Below are positions 39,876 through 49,769 of a DNA stretch of 64,000 nucleotides, one piece after another. Position numbers and translations under genes: made by a program. The DNA is from UBA7359 sp038142205 (GTDB taxonomy: Bacteria; Pseudomonadota; Gammaproteobacteria; Eutrophobiales; Eutrophobiaceae): positions 1,240,001 through 1,304,000 of the forward strand of contig JAYQJO010000001.1 of assembly GCA_038142205.1 (NCBI GenBank), in the 5' to 3' direction. Below the pieces are notes generated by a model. That model saw only the letters and a program-made list of their open reading frames with translations. It ran no database searches and was not told the DNA's origin. Each line of letters opens with the position of its first letter. Within the stretch, counting starts at the first letter, position 1.

Positions 39876-40516
39876 CTATCCGTAAATACGGATTACCTCA
39901 AATGCTTCTGCTAGTTTAAAACCACCCTGAATACCACGGGTTTCAGCAAGACCTCTTATAAAATTTTTTGAAAAATAAGATCTACCTATTTCAACTTGTG
40001 ATTTATATTCTTGAATAGCGGTTATTTTGTTTTCAAAATTTTCCTCGCTCAATTCTACGATATGTTGAACATCAAACGACCTTATATTCCAAGGCAATTC
40101 ATAACCCAAAATAGATGAGCTTCGTAAAAATGCTCGAACACCTTCTTCATAAATTACTTTATGATCTTGATGATGATCTGCTGAAGCTGGAAGAAGTATT
40201 AAATCAGGTGAAAGAAGAGTACGAAGTTTAATTAGTTCTTCTAGAATATCCTGTCTATATTCAGAAAAACGTCTAACAGGAAAATTAAAATCAAATCTAT
40301 TTTCATTTAGAACACCTAATTTACTCATTGATTTATTAAACTCTTCAATAAGAATATTTTCTTCAGCACCAGGTGGCAAAGATTCAATGCATTTTGAAAA
40401 AACAACAACGTATACTTCAATGCCTTTACCTATTTTTTTTGCTATAAGCCCCCCGCACCTAATTCAATATCATCTGGATGCGGAGAGAGTGACAGGATTC
40501 TTTTAATAGTATTCAC
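39876..40516 (-). CDS. PIG-L/LmbE-family deacetylase (frameshifted)
   Basis: A GTG at 40516, preceded by AAGGGGAAC, opens VNTIKRILSLSPHPDDIELGAGG. This contains the zinc-binding motif HPDDxxxG of PIG-L deacetylases. One added G in the run at 40449-40454 continues it as GGLIAKKIGKGIEVYVVVFS into the remaining frame, which has ADHHQDHKVIYEEG, the second zinc site (HxxH). The product of about 214 residues should remove N-acetyl groups from a GlcNAc-type sugar. It lies between a methyltransferase and a sulfotransferase. Confidence 0.78.
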
Positions 40517-40562
40517 TGAGTTCCCCTTCTATATAACACAACACACATTCATCTAATTTAAA

Positions 40563-41118
40563 TTATTCCTTTATTCCGCCAATCATTAGCCAATGGCGCT
40601 GATAGTTGGTTATTACAGGGAAAAAATAATTTAAAAATTTCCAAAAAGGCTTGGTTTCCATAAAAAAAGGTTTTACAAAACCTGACTGCAGCATAAGTTG
40701 CTCAAGTTCTTTTCTAGTCCAGAAATTCATATGAACGTTATCTCCATTCTTGTTATGAATTTTCATCAGATGATTTTTTGTTTTCAAAGTATAATCAAAA
40801 ATCAAAAACTTACCATCAGGACGCAACAGTCTTAAAACTTCATCGCAAACTTTTTTTCGGTTCTGGAATCAAACATAACGATGCTACTTGAAAAACAAAG
40901 TCAAAACTTTCCGATTCAAAAGGCAAGTTTCTAGCGTCACAATAAACAGAAAGATCACCTATTTCTTGATAGGTTGTTGTAGGCAAATCAGTGCCAATAT
41001 AATATTCGAATAAGTTTTTATAGACAGCTCCGCCGGCTCCTAATTCAAGTACATTACCTCCGGTATAATTCTGTACAAGTAAATTTTCGACATGTGGATA
41101 ACGTGTGCCTTTGCCCAT
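40563..41118 (-). CDS. Class I SAM-dependent methyltransferase (frameshifted)
   Basis: The N-terminal part has NVLELGAGGAVYKNLFEYYIG (motif I) and FDFVFQVASLCLIPEPKK. The frame breaks in the A7 run (plus-strand T 40851-40857) and continues as VCDEVLRLLRPDGKFLIFDY, the post-motif III segment, so the two pieces are one gene of about 185 residues. It is short for the family but keeps the SAM site. It starts two bases after the sulfotransferase copy 2. Acceptor unknown. Confidence 0.72.
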
Positions 41119-41120
41119 TA

Positions 41121-42056
41121 TTATAAATTCGTTCCAGTTGTTGAGTATTTGTATCGAGCTAAATTCAGTCTTGTTATTCCTGCAGTATGCGTATTACTTT
41201 CAGCATAACGTGCTTGTATATTTTCGATATCTTCGAAAGACAATACATCACGCTCATCTAGAAAAGACAATATTGTTTTCCCAAATGCTCGTAGCGATTT
41301 AGGCATGGTAGCTATATAATTTTTTCCAAACAAAGAATTCATATTTCGAATAATAATTCCAAACATGTTTCCTTTGCCCTCATTTCTATTATCATCATTC
41401 ATGTTATAAGGCTCATATTTAACACCTAAAAAGTGACAGAGATTAGTAAGTGTCTTTGTCTGTTCTGTTATTAATTCTTCAAGAAGCATGACATGAACAT
41501 TTTCTCTTTTAAAATATTTATAATACGCTGAGATAGTCTGATCGTAATATCCTGCCTTAAGCACCATAGAACCTAGTGGTGTGTCAAGAAAATTTGAAAA
41601 ACTATTTTTTTTAGGAGGTAGTTTTTCAAGATGATGCAAATACGAAGAACGTAGCCAGGATTCTTGATTACGTAACACCATAATAACTTTTACATTCGGC
41701 AAAGTTTGCTTGATCCTCTTAGCAATTTTATCCTGATCATAGCAAACATATTTTTTATCAAAAACGTAGCCTGGCACAAGACTTTTATTAGACCATTCAT
41801 GTCCATGACTAAATATATGCCCTGTAGTCAACGCTTCAAACATATCTATATAACACTTTGCTTCTTCTGGAACACATGATGTATATATATGGGTAGAATT
41901 TTTATACTCTGGTGATTGAAAATAACTTGCTTTTCTAGTCCAAAATACTTCTGAATGTTGACTAAAGTAACCTCGTAAAAATGTAGTACCTGCTTTATAG
42001 ACGCCAGTAAAAAGTACATCTGGCAAACGTATATTTTGTTTCACCTGTTTGGACAC
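41121..42056 (-). CDS. PAPS-dependent sulfotransferase, copy 2
   Basis: The 311-residue product has the 5'-phosphosulfate loop DVLFTGVYKAGTTFLRGYF (near 13-31) and VKVIMVLRNQESWLRSSYLH at the 3'-phosphate site, in the style of heparan/carbohydrate sulfotransferases. The lysine in GVYKAGTT occupies the catalytic position. It is preceded by the second flippase gene and followed by a methyltransferase, so sulfation and methylation may act on the same unit. It is intact. Confidence 0.8.
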   Translation of the reverse strand: MSKQVKQNIRLPDVLFTGVYKAGTTFLRGYFSQHSEVFWTRKASYFQSPEYKNSTHIYTSCVPEEAKCYIDMFEALTTGHIFSHGHEWSNKSLVPGYVFDKKYVCYDQDKIAKRIKQTLPNVKVIMVLRNQESWLRSSYLHHLEKLPPKKNSFSNFLDTPLGSMVLKAGYYDQTISAYYKYFKRENVHVMLLEELITEQTKTLTNLCHFLGVKYEPYNMNDDNRNEGKGNMFGIIIRNMNSLFGKNYIATMPKSLRAFGKTILSFLDERDVLSFEDIENIQARYAESNTHTAGITRLNLARYKYSTTGTNL

Positions 42057-42081
42057 TAATTATAATTCACAAGTATTGAGA

Positions 42082-43566
42082 TTATTTAACGAAAGTTCTT
42101 AATCTCAAAAGTATTAAGTTTTTAAGCTCTGCGCGTGCAGTATGACAAAGTGTAATTATCGCTATAGAATAGACAACCACTCCAACTAATGTAGATAAAA
42201 TAAGTTCTTGCCATTCAAACAAACTTACTTGTTCGAGCCATTTTTGAAAAGCTAATACACTTATTATCATAATCAAAGAAGCTCCAACAATTTCCCAGAG
42301 GAAACCTAATTTCGTTTCAAATGCTTTTGTTTTAAGAGATATACTAAATGAAATAGATAATTTAAAAGTAAATGCAACTAACGTCGCCCATGCCGCACCA
42401 TACATACCATACTCTGGAACCCAAAGTGTATTCAGGATGATATTGGTTATAATTGCTAAAACAATTGAAACGGATGACCAGATTTGACGATACGCGAGTC
42501 CTAAAGAAACTTCATAAAAGCTTGAAATACTATTTATTGCATATGCAGCTGTTATTACACTAACAATCGATGCTCCCTTCAAAAAGTCTGGTGTTGCTAG
42601 TGTCAGAATTAAATTCTCGTTTACAAGAGAAAGTCCTGCAATAGTTGGAATAAGTAATACAATTATACCCCCAGCAGAAAAATTAAACAGATTTTGTAAT
42701 TCTTTCTTTTTACCATTATTAAACAATTCCGCCGCTTTAGTAGGAAACATTGCCCAAAAAGGTCGCGCTAGCAAAGGAATAAAAACCAGACCTATACCAT
42801 AAACTAAACTGTAGATGCCAACTTCCTCTAAATCACGATAAGCAACTAAAAAAAGACGATCTACCCAATTTATTCCCCACATAGCATAAGCAGCTGGCAG
42901 TAAAGGTATTCCGTAACGCAATAACTTTGGTATGACTGCTATTTCAGGAGTAGACCACCCATATCGAACCGTATGCCTAACGATTAACCCAAATAATAGA
43001 ATTCCTTCTGCCAAAATTGTGAAAGTAATTAGTTTCAAAACATCGCCATCAATTAATAATAAAATAATGACTGCCAATATACCAAGTAATGCTTGAAAAA
43101 CTGTTGTTATAGAAAAAGCACCTACTTCACCTTGCATTCTCATCCATCCTGTCATCACATTAGCAAAGATTCCAATGACCATAAATAAAATAGCAAAAGG
43201 AAATATTCCTAAAAAATTAAATCCAAGATCACCAAAGAATAGTGAAGCCACAATTTCTTCCATAACAAAAACAAAAAAACTTACTACGATGGATGAGATT
43301 CCAAGGAAAATAAGAAGCGCAGATAAAGCTCGGTTCTGCTGTTCACGGCTTTTGCCTGTAAATATTCTTTGTAATGCCTGATCCGTACCTAAAGCTATTA
43401 ATGGTGAAAAGGTCAATACTATTGCTAGCAACTGTGACCACACACCATAGTCTAATGTTCCAAAATGACGAGTTAAAAGTGGCATGATGATCAACCCTTT
43501 CATTTTGACAAAAATTCCAGAGACGCCTAATAATGACCAACCTCTTATATAAGATTTGTACATCAT
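42082..43566 (-). CDS. wzx: Polysaccharide flippase, Wzx/MATE-like, second copy
   Basis: I place the start at 43566 (MMYKSYIRGWSLLGVSGIF), giving about 494 residues with about 12-14 membrane helices of the Wzx/MurJ superfamily (ARPFWAMFPTKAAELF near the centre). An open frame continues upstream to 43749, but those 61 residues overlap the FemAB-like gene and are polar, so they are rejected. Unlike the first flippase, this gene is intact, which makes it the more certain exporter. Two flippases suggest that two lipid-linked intermediates pass the membrane, or that one is redundant. Confidence 0.85.
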   Translation of the reverse strand: MMYKSYIRGWSLLGVSGIFVKMKGLIIMPLLTRHFGTLDYGVWSQLLAIVLTFSPLIALGTDQALQRIFTGKSREQQNRALSALLIFLGISSIVVSFFVFVMEEIVASLFFGDLGFNFLGIFPFAILFMVIGIFANVMTGWMRMQGEVGAFSITTVFQALLGILAVIILLLIDGDVLKLITFTILAEGILLFGLIVRHTVRYGWSTPEIAVIPKLLRYGIPLLPAAYAMWGINWVDRLFLVAYRDLEEVGIYSLVYGIGLVFIPLLARPFWAMFPTKAAELFNNGKKKELQNLFNFSAGGIIVLLIPTIAGLSLVNENLILTLATPDFLKGASIVSVITAAYAINSISSFYEVSLGLAYRQIWSSVSIVLAIITNIILNTLWVPEYGMYGAAWATLVAFTFKLSISFSISLKTKAFETKLGFLWEIVGASLIMIISVLAFQKWLEQVSLFEWQELILSTLVGVVVYSIAIITLCHTARAELKNLILLRLRTFVK

Positions 43567-43645
43567 TTTTTTAATAACGTTTTTTTGATTTTTCTTGCAA
43601 TACGTATTGATAAAGGACTCAAGTCTAAAGTAAAAGAAGGGATAG

Positions 43646-44638
43646 CTATTTCTCTCCCCCCCATTTTTCTTTAAAACGTCGAATACCTTCTTCCTTTGGT
43701 GTTGCAGGTTCAGGACTATAACCAGCCAGGTTAAACCACTTATCACCAATACTTTTGTGATATTTGAATATTTCCCAGTGTAATAAATCTTGTACGGGCA
43801 GATTTTTCTTTAATGCATCTCCGAGTCTATTAGACGCAATCTCTGTAGTAATATTATTAAACCTATATGTTCCTAATGTAGCGAGCACATCATTTTGTAA
43901 ATTTTTGATCACAAAAAAATGATAATCTCCTTGTCCATTATGATGCCACCATTCATACGCATGGTTTTTATTATTTAATTCTCGTTCATTTCCATAAACG
44001 TTTGTATAAAAATCTTGATAAAACTCATCAAATGTTCTACATCTATGAACACTCAGATCCATATTAATGCACTTTCTTATATTTTTTCTAACAGAGCGTT
44101 TAAAACTATTGAATAATTTTTCATTATCAAGATTAACAATTGATGTTAACCATTTATTCAACTTATAGCCTTTACTCTCAAATAATTTATATACCTCTTG
44201 ATTTTGTCTCCAAGTAGCAAAAACAGGAAGATTTTGAAACCTAACTGTTTCAACATTTATTTTTTTTGCAAAGCTTTCAATGAGCTCAAGAAACTTGCTA
44301 AATGAGTCTAAATCACATGACTCATTCAAAACAGGCCCTTCAAAACATTCAAGAGTCCCATTTCCTTCTGTATTAGAAAACAAGTTATATAAAATACTTT
44401 TTTTTGATAATGAAGAAGTTTGTTTAAAGTGACTCAATAAAGCTCCACATATATATTCTTCATTATCACTTAATGTTAAAACAAATGAAGGCGCCCCTTT
44501 ATTTATTTGAACTATTTTCGCTCTTGCTTCAGTCTGGCAAAAACCGGCACTATTAGCATTCTTAATAACCCATTTATCCCAATCTTTAGGTATAGAAGTT
44601 GCCTGTGACGTTTGAATAGGTTTTCTTTTTAGCATCAA
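43646..44638 (-). CDS. FemAB/GNAT-like acyltransferase
   Basis: The 330-residue product shows the FemAB/GNAT layout seen in EPS clusters: FNSFKRSVRKNIRKCINMD (basic helix near 180-198), VLATLGTYRFNNITTEIASN (strand of the acyl-binding half) and YHKSIGDKWFNLAGYSPEPA near the C-terminus. Family members add an amino-acyl or acyl group, using aminoacyl-tRNA or acyl-CoA. Here the acceptor may be an amino sugar exposed by a deacetylase. It overlaps the glycosyltransferase upstream by four bases. The family call is good, the donor unknown. Confidence 0.7.
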   Translation of the reverse strand: MMLKRKPIQTSQATSIPKDWDKWVIKNANSAGFCQTEARAKIVQINKGAPSFVLTLSDNEEYICGALLSHFKQTSSLSKKSILYNLFSNTEGNGTLECFEGPVLNESCDLDSFSKFLELIESFAKKINVETVRFQNLPVFATWRQNQEVYKLFESKGYKLNKWLTSIVNLDNEKLFNSFKRSVRKNIRKCINMDLSVHRCRTFDEFYQDFYTNVYGNERELNNKNHAYEWWHHNGQGDYHFFVIKNLQNDVLATLGTYRFNNITTEIASNRLGDALKKNLPVQDLLHWEIFKYHKSIGDKWFNLAGYSPEPATPKEEGIRRFKEKWGGEK

Positions 44639-45867
44639 GAAACCAGGTTCTCGAATGGGTCATATTTTCCAGAAGACACTTCTTTCACATGCTTTTCCAT
44701 ATCTTCAATATGTGGGCCAAAATCATTTTTTTTATCACCTGTAAGTAATGTGTAGTAAAACAAAAATCCGGTTAATGAATTTTCTGGATCGATATACTTT
44801 GTAACCCATTTACTGGAATCCACACCTATACTTGTTAGTTGATCTGATTGGCAACACCAGATAATTTTTTCATAAATTTCATCCTCTGTACGACAATTTA
44901 TAAAGGGAGGAATATTTCCTGAATACATTAACTTAAAATAATCTGGATTAGCGTATTGCATTACGGGTCGACCCAGCGCCATAGCTTCATAACTTATACC
45001 TCCGGCACCGCCATGTGCAAACATATTTACAACCACATGAGATTTTAAAATTTCCTCATACAATTCGTCTCTACTTAAATCACTTTTCCAGGTAATGTAT
45101 TCTGAAATACCTGCTCTATCGCACATCTCTTTTGCTACCAACTTATCGGGGCCGCGCTCCAGAATTGTTAATTTAATGTTATAACCTGCTTTTACAGCAC
45201 GTATATATGCACGAATAAATTTATCATTACCTTTAGTCGAATTTCTGTTTACCCCAAAATTAGAATAATTCCAATCAATGTGGGAGCAGTGAAATAAGCG
45301 TAACGAGTTATTTTCCTTTTTATCGGCTTTTGCACTTAACGAATAAGATAAGTTTGGTACTAAATAAGGAAAACCATTCATGAAAATTACATTTGGAACT
45401 CGATACTGCACAATATGCTTTAATGTATGTGGCATAGGCAAACACCAATTCAAGTCAACAAAACGAACATATTGCCGATAATATATCCCTACTCTTGATT
45501 TTTCTGCCAATCGCTCCGTCATATCTGAGCCCGTTGACAAATTAATTATTGGTGGCAAGTTATATAAAAACCTAAAATTCCAAAGATGCCCAAGATGAAA
45601 TATTAGTGCTCCAGTTATACTAAAAATTAACCTACATTGTCTTGCATATCGTAAAAATTCAAAAGAGTTTCGTAGATAAACAATATTTTTTTTATTTAAA
45701 GAATCAAGATAACTATCAGGCACCCCCATACTACTGTCACCGTAATGACGTACGACAAGTGGGTTCAATCCGTTTCTTGCTAAATGTTCAGCCATAATCA
45801 GATCATTGCCACACAAATTACCAATAACCATGACGTCATATTTTATTTTGGCAATATTTTTTTTCAA
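44635..45867 (-). CDS. Glycosyltransferase, GT4-like
   Basis: The 410-residue protein has the beginning of a GT-B fold (YDVMVIGNLCGNDLIMAEHL) and FAHGGAGGISYEAMALGRPV near 298-317, matching the donor-binding region of GT4 enzymes. It overlaps the sulfotransferase and FemAB-like genes on either side by four bases, so these three are likely translationally coupled. Specificity is unknown. The C-terminal 60 residues are charged and soluble. Confidence 0.78.
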   Translation of the reverse strand: MKKNIAKIKYDVMVIGNLCGNDLIMAEHLARNGLNPLVVRHYGDSSMGVPDSYLDSLNKKNIVYLRNSFEFLRYARQCRLIFSITGALIFHLGHLWNFRFLYNLPPIINLSTGSDMTERLAEKSRVGIYYRQYVRFVDLNWCLPMPHTLKHIVQYRVPNVIFMNGFPYLVPNLSYSLSAKADKKENNSLRLFHCSHIDWNYSNFGVNRNSTKGNDKFIRAYIRAVKAGYNIKLTILERGPDKLVAKEMCDRAGISEYITWKSDLSRDELYEEILKSHVVVNMFAHGGAGGISYEAMALGRPVMQYANPDYFKLMYSGNIPPFINCRTEDEIYEKIIWCCQSDQLTSIGVDSSKWVTKYIDPENSLTGFLFYYTLLTGDKKNDFGPHIEDMEKHVKEVSSGKYDPFENLVS

Positions 45868-46679
45868 AAAAAATAACCTAATCGCATCATCGTATTACTA
45901 GCGATTAATTTAAACCGAGAGTTTTGTTCGTTTGTCCATTTTTTCCAATCAGGAAAATGATCAGGTAGACCAAAACGATCCTGAACAGAGTTAATTCGTT
46001 TTGAAAGCATTTTATTTACTCGCTGACTATCAAAGCCCTGAAGCTTTAGAAAATTAAATATCTCCTTAACCCCTTTTGTATCTAAACAGGTTGCACTTAC
46101 AACTTTAAAGTTGCCTGAATCTAATCTAGCAATATTGTCTAAACATATTTGATTATATTTAGACCAGTACCATGCGCATTTTTCAAATCTTGATATAGAT
46201 TTCCATTCATTAAATAGCGGTTCGTTTTCAGTAGGTCGCAATAACATATATCCCCATGGATCTTTTTCCGGTGGCAAGTCTGGTCCATTAGAACCATCTT
46301 CTTCTCTAGCATATATCACTGGCTTTTGAAATTTATGCCAATCCATTAAAGAACGCACAACATCTCGTCCATCACGATGAAGATAAATAATTTTTGCATC
46401 CCAAATCTTTAGAAGATACGGTAAAAATGAAGCATAAATAGGACTTTTATCTCCAAAAAAGTTACCTCTATTACAGACTTCTTCAATAATATGCTGTCTA
46501 GAATCGCGTAAAATTGCCTCAGGTTCTGTAACTCTATTTAGAATAAGTTCTCTCGACTCTACGAGTAATTTAGGAGAGGCTTCTACAAATACTTCTGCGT
46601 TACTTGCAGTATTTAATATATTAGCTAATGCAGTACTACCGCTACGATGACAACTAACAATAAAAAACACTTTTGACAT
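45864..46679 (-). CDS. PAPS-dependent sulfotransferase, copy 3
   Basis: I use the start at 46679 (MSKVFFIVSCHRSGSTALAN). A longer frame to 46727 overlaps the methyltransferase gene. The start codon lies one base after that gene's stop. The P-loop SCHRSGSTALANIL binds the 5'-phosphosulfate and IIYLHRDGRDVVRSLMDW holds the 3'-phosphate site, as in the Sulfotransfer_1/3 families. The product is about 271 residues. It is one of three sulfotransferases in the operon, and the three differ in sequence, so they probably sulfate different positions. Confidence 0.83.
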   Translation of the reverse strand: MSKVFFIVSCHRSGSTALANILNTASNAEVFVEASPKLLVESRELILNRVTEPEAILRDSRQHIIEEVCNRGNFFGDKSPIYASFLPYLLKIWDAKIIYLHRDGRDVVRSLMDWHKFQKPVIYAREEDGSNGPDLPPEKDPWGYMLLRPTENEPLFNEWKSISRFEKCAWYWSKYNQICLDNIARLDSGNFKVVSATCLDTKGVKEIFNFLKLQGFDSQRVNKMLSKRINSVQDRFGLPDHFPDWKKWTNEQNSRFKLIASNTMMRLGYFF

Positions 46680-46680
46680 T

Positions 46681-47406
46681 TTATGATATTTTCTTACACA
46701 AAATTTCATACACTCCCGTATGCCCACAATGTAATTCCGGATAAAATGAAACAGGTTTATGATTATTTATAGAGCATGAACCATCCGACCCATGTGCAAG
46801 AATGTCAAATCCAATCTTTTTTAAATATGAGAGAACATGTTGTTTAGGCATAATTATATTTACCCCTAATTCATGACTATTATTTGCATAAAAATTTATT
46901 GAATTTGTAATTGCATTAATACCTTCTTGCCTAGGATCATATTCATCACTTTTATTTGGCTCATTTAAAATACAATGCAAATACCATCCAATATCATTAG
47001 TATTTAAATATAACAGTCCGTTTTTTTTTAATACTCTTGAGAATTCTAATAATGTTTTATAGTAATTCGTATAATACACTGAGCTGTATGAAAATATCCC
47101 ACTAAACTCACGGTCTTTAAATGACAAACTTTCTATATCTTCCTGAAAAAAAGAAATATTTTTTATTCTTCTTTTCTCTGCAATGGATTGAGCTATTTCA
47201 ATACGCTTAGTATTCACATCAGCAGCAGCAACATAAGAATTATGTTTAGCAAGAGCTAAAGACCACTGCCCAAAACCACAGCCTGCATCAAAAACTTTTT
47301 CCATTGATTGAAAACCGAGTGCCCACACCCTTTCTTCATAGACTCCACTTGGTGTTTCTAACACCCTGCTCATGAATTCTTTATCTTTTATACTAAGATC
47401 TGTCAT
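46681..47406 (-). CDS. Class I SAM-dependent methyltransferase
   Basis: The 241-residue product carries KVFDAGCGFGQWSLALAKH (motif I), VAAADVNTKRIEIAQSIAEK (acidic strand 2 end) and FSGIFSYSSVYYTNYYKTLL (motif IV position). It lies between a deacetylase-like gene and the third sulfotransferase. The family is clear, the acceptor is not. Confidence 0.83.
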   Translation of the reverse strand: MTDLSIKDKEFMSRVLETPSGVYEERVWALGFQSMEKVFDAGCGFGQWSLALAKHNSYVAAADVNTKRIEIAQSIAEKRRIKNISFFQEDIESLSFKDREFSGIFSYSSVYYTNYYKTLLEFSRVLKKNGLLYLNTNDIGWYLHCILNEPNKSDEYDPRQEGINAITNSINFYANNSHELGVNIIMPKQHVLSYLKKIGFDILAHGSDGSCSINNHKPVSFYPELHCGHTGVYEILCKKIS

Positions 47407-47448
47407 TTTATTTTATCAAAGAAAAGAAGATGTTCATTTCAATAATGA

Positions 47449-48186
47449 TTAATTTCTTCTAAGCCATTCATCTACGTAATCACTAATGCGACTAGATCCA
47501 GATGTATACAGTTCATTAATAATCTCTTTATAAAAACTTAGAACACCATCTTTTTTTTCAATATACTGCTGAATATTTTCTTTTTTAAGTTTATTGATAA
47601 CATAACTTTCTTTTATTAGATTGTAATTTCTTAGTGATGATGAGTTTAAAACTAAATGAACAGGATGAAAATTCAATACCTTTAAACCTGGCTTCATAAA
47701 TTTTTTCTTTAATTTACTGACACCTAAATTATCTAAAATATGCATGTTATCCTGAAAAACATGAGGAACACGCACTAAAGCCTCGCCTTTTTCACTATAG
47801 CGAATTGTATGAGGAGTTACATTATCTGTATCTTTCAAAAAAATAGAACAATCAATTTTAATATTAAATTCTTCACACATCATTTGAAGATGTTTTTCGG
47901 ACTGGTATAAGGAATGTGCTCGTACAATTTGAGCATCAGGAAACCACTGCTTTAATGTAGTCATTACTTCACGAGGATCACCACCCTGTGAACTTCCATG
48001 AAAAAAATTTGGGTGAACACCTACTTCAAAAAGATCTTTTTCTGATATCAAATTTTCAATAGAAGGACTTTGATGTGTTGCAAACCAGGTTGCTTTAACC
48101 TTATTTTCAATAAGAATTGATGCAGCTTCGTCAATCATCCAATCTGGAGCCCAATCAATATCTAGAGAAATAATAAATTGCGTCAT
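47449..48186 (-). CDS. Polysaccharide deacetylase-like protein
   Basis: The 245-residue protein begins QFIISLDIDWAPDWM, fitting the first NodB motif (D-D/x-D) with two aspartates. GVHPNFFHGSS matches the His-containing second motif and IVRAHSLYQSEKHLQ the Arg motif. It lacks a signal peptide and is therefore probably cytosolic, acting on lipid- or nucleotide-linked sugar. Some members of this branch act on polysaccharide precursors other than chitin. The call is moderate because key motifs are divergent. Confidence 0.65.
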   Translation of the reverse strand: MTQFIISLDIDWAPDWMIDEAASILIENKVKATWFATHQSPSIENLISEKDLFEVGVHPNFFHGSSQGGDPREVMTTLKQWFPDAQIVRAHSLYQSEKHLQMMCEEFNIKIDCSIFLKDTDNVTPHTIRYSEKGEALVRVPHVFQDNMHILDNLGVSKLKKKFMKPGLKVLNFHPVHLVLNSSSLRNYNLIKESYVINKLKKENIQQYIEKKDGVLSFYKEIINELYTSGSSRISDYVDEWLRRN

Positions 48187-48209
48187 TATTATATAGATAA
48201 AATAATATA

Positions 48210-48950
48210 TTACTTTTGAAGCTTTACATAAATCGCATCTGACTGATTTATACTCAATGTATCTTTCGTATAAATTTTATCGATAAATCGTAATAGTTCA
48301 GGAGCAAAGGGAAACTTAATAAATCTCTGCAAGACTTTAATAAAAATAGGTTTTGCATGATTTCTCCAGAGGTAAAAAGTAGGTTTGACATCAACAATAT
48401 TAAAATTTGTATTTTCATGAATCATTTTCACTAATTCATCGAAAGACATAAATGAGCAATAATCTTTTACTGTAAATGCATCTCCATATCCAAATGCTTC
48501 TGATGTTGTATGATTAAAAATAAAATAGCCACCAGGCTTCAACAATGATTCTATTTTTTTCAAAACTAATATTTTATCTTCTTTTTTTAATATATGTACA
48601 AACACTCCATTTGATACTGCAACATCCAGAGTATTATTAGCTAATGGCGTTTCTGTGGCATCACAATTAAATACTTCAGTATAATTTTTCTTTCTTGCTA
48701 GCTTTGTTCTTTCTTCGCATAATTCAACACCATAAATTTTATTAAAATGCTCTTTGCTCCAAAATTCATACCAGCTGCCATTTGATGTGCCTACATCTAA
48801 TATCATATCCTTATTAACATTTTCCAACATGTTGGATACAACTTTTGAATTGGTTTTAAAATAATATTTATTCCATTGAGTATCATGTCTACCTTTAGCT
48901 GTAGTCCAATTTAACCCGATAATTTCAATATAATCCTTATGGCTTTTCAT
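48210..48950 (-). CDS. Class I SAM-dependent methyltransferase
   Basis: The 246-residue product has MILDVGTSNGSWYEFWSKEH (motif I near 49-68), IYGVELCEERTKLARKKN and LDVAVSNGVFVHILKKEDK (motif IV). It also has GGYFIFNHTTSEAFGYG after the last strand, as in many cluster methyltransferases. It is intact, 18 bases after the epimerase gene. No acceptor can be read from the sequence. Confidence 0.83.
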   Translation of the reverse strand: MKSHKDYIEIIGLNWTTAKGRHDTQWNKYYFKTNSKVVSNMLENVNKDMILDVGTSNGSWYEFWSKEHFNKIYGVELCEERTKLARKKNYTEVFNCDATETPLANNTLDVAVSNGVFVHILKKEDKILVLKKIESLLKPGGYFIFNHTTSEAFGYGDAFTVKDYCSFMSFDELVKMIHENTNFNIVDVKPTFYLWRNHAKPIFIKVLQRFIKFPFAPELLRFIDKIYTKDTLSINQSDAIYVKLQK

Positions 48951-48968
48951 TTTACTTTCCAGTTAAAT

Positions 48969-49769
48969 TTATTTTTCAGTATTCAACGTATCAGCAAGCA
49001 TGCCTGTCAAATCTATTGGTCGCCAATGGCCAGGAACATAACTTTCAATCTTATGCTCTGGTTGATTTCCAGTTAAAGAAAGCTTTACCTTTTTATCTAA
49101 TAATGAGGAAATGGTCTCAATTATTTCTGCTACAGACATAATTTGATCTGAAGCAATATTCGTAACTCTTTGTGGATTATCTTGGGCGATAAAGTAATCA
49201 ACGATAATTTTTGCCAAATCATCAACATGCCCAATTGGCAATCTAGGTCCACCATCAGCATTACATATTACTGTTTCATCATTTTTTACTCTATTTATAA
49301 GTTTAGGAATCAAACGTTTATCTGATTGACCTTCACCATAAGGATAATATAGCTTTAATATATTCAAATGGCTGGAATATTCTTTTGCTATTTTTATCTC
49401 AGCTAAATATTTAGATAATATATAATCATTCTGTAGATCATCTAAATTATTAGTGCTCCCTGTTGACAAATAAATAATTTTTTTTATTGTTAAGCTATTG
49501 CAATACTTTGAAAAGCTTCCAATATTTAGACAATTTACATTGTATATTTCGTACTTGCCTCCTTCAGACATAACCGCCGCATGTACTACACAGTCAACAG
49601 TATTATCCAGACTTTTCCATGTATCTGGTTTTGTTAGATCAAAATCATGTTTGGCTAATGATAAAACAGAACTGACTTCTTCAGTTCTTTCCAGAAAATG
49701 ACATAATCGCTTACCAATAAATCCTTCAGCACCAATAACAGCAACTTTCAAATCTAATTTCCTATTCAA
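48969..49769 (-). CDS. NAD-dependent epimerase/dehydratase (short SDR)
   Basis: The 266-residue product has the SDR NAD-binding motif VAVIGAEGFIGKRLCHFLER (near 9-28) and YLSTGSTNNLDDLQNDYILSKYLAE, in which Tyr-I-L-S-Lys supplies the catalytic YxxxK pair. It is shorter than UDP-glucose epimerases and ends in the region that binds the sugar. It starts immediately after asnB copy 4. It probably acts as a reductase or epimerase on a nucleotide sugar, possibly on the WbpE/WbpD product; substrate unknown. Confidence 0.75.
   Translation of the reverse strand: MNRKLDLKVAVIGAEGFIGKRLCHFLERTEEVSSVLSLAKHDFDLTKPDTWKSLDNTVDCVVHAAVMSEGGKYEIYNVNCLNIGSFSKYCNSLTIKKIIYLSTGSTNNLDDLQNDYILSKYLAEIKIAKEYSSHLNILKLYYPYGEGQSDKRLIPKLINRVKNDETVICNADGGPRLPIGHVDDLAKIIVDYFIAQDNPQRVTNIASDQIMSVAEIIETISSLLDKKVKLSLTGNQPEHKIESYVPGHWRPIDLTGMLADTLNTEK

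Noticed and set aside
43567..43749. 61-residue N-terminal extension of the second flippase
   Set aside because: The extension overlaps the FemAB-like gene, is polar, and a good start (MMYKSYIRG) begins the membrane region.
46680..46727. 16-residue extension of the third sulfotransferase
   Set aside because: It overlaps the upstream methyltransferase gene and lacks family similarity.
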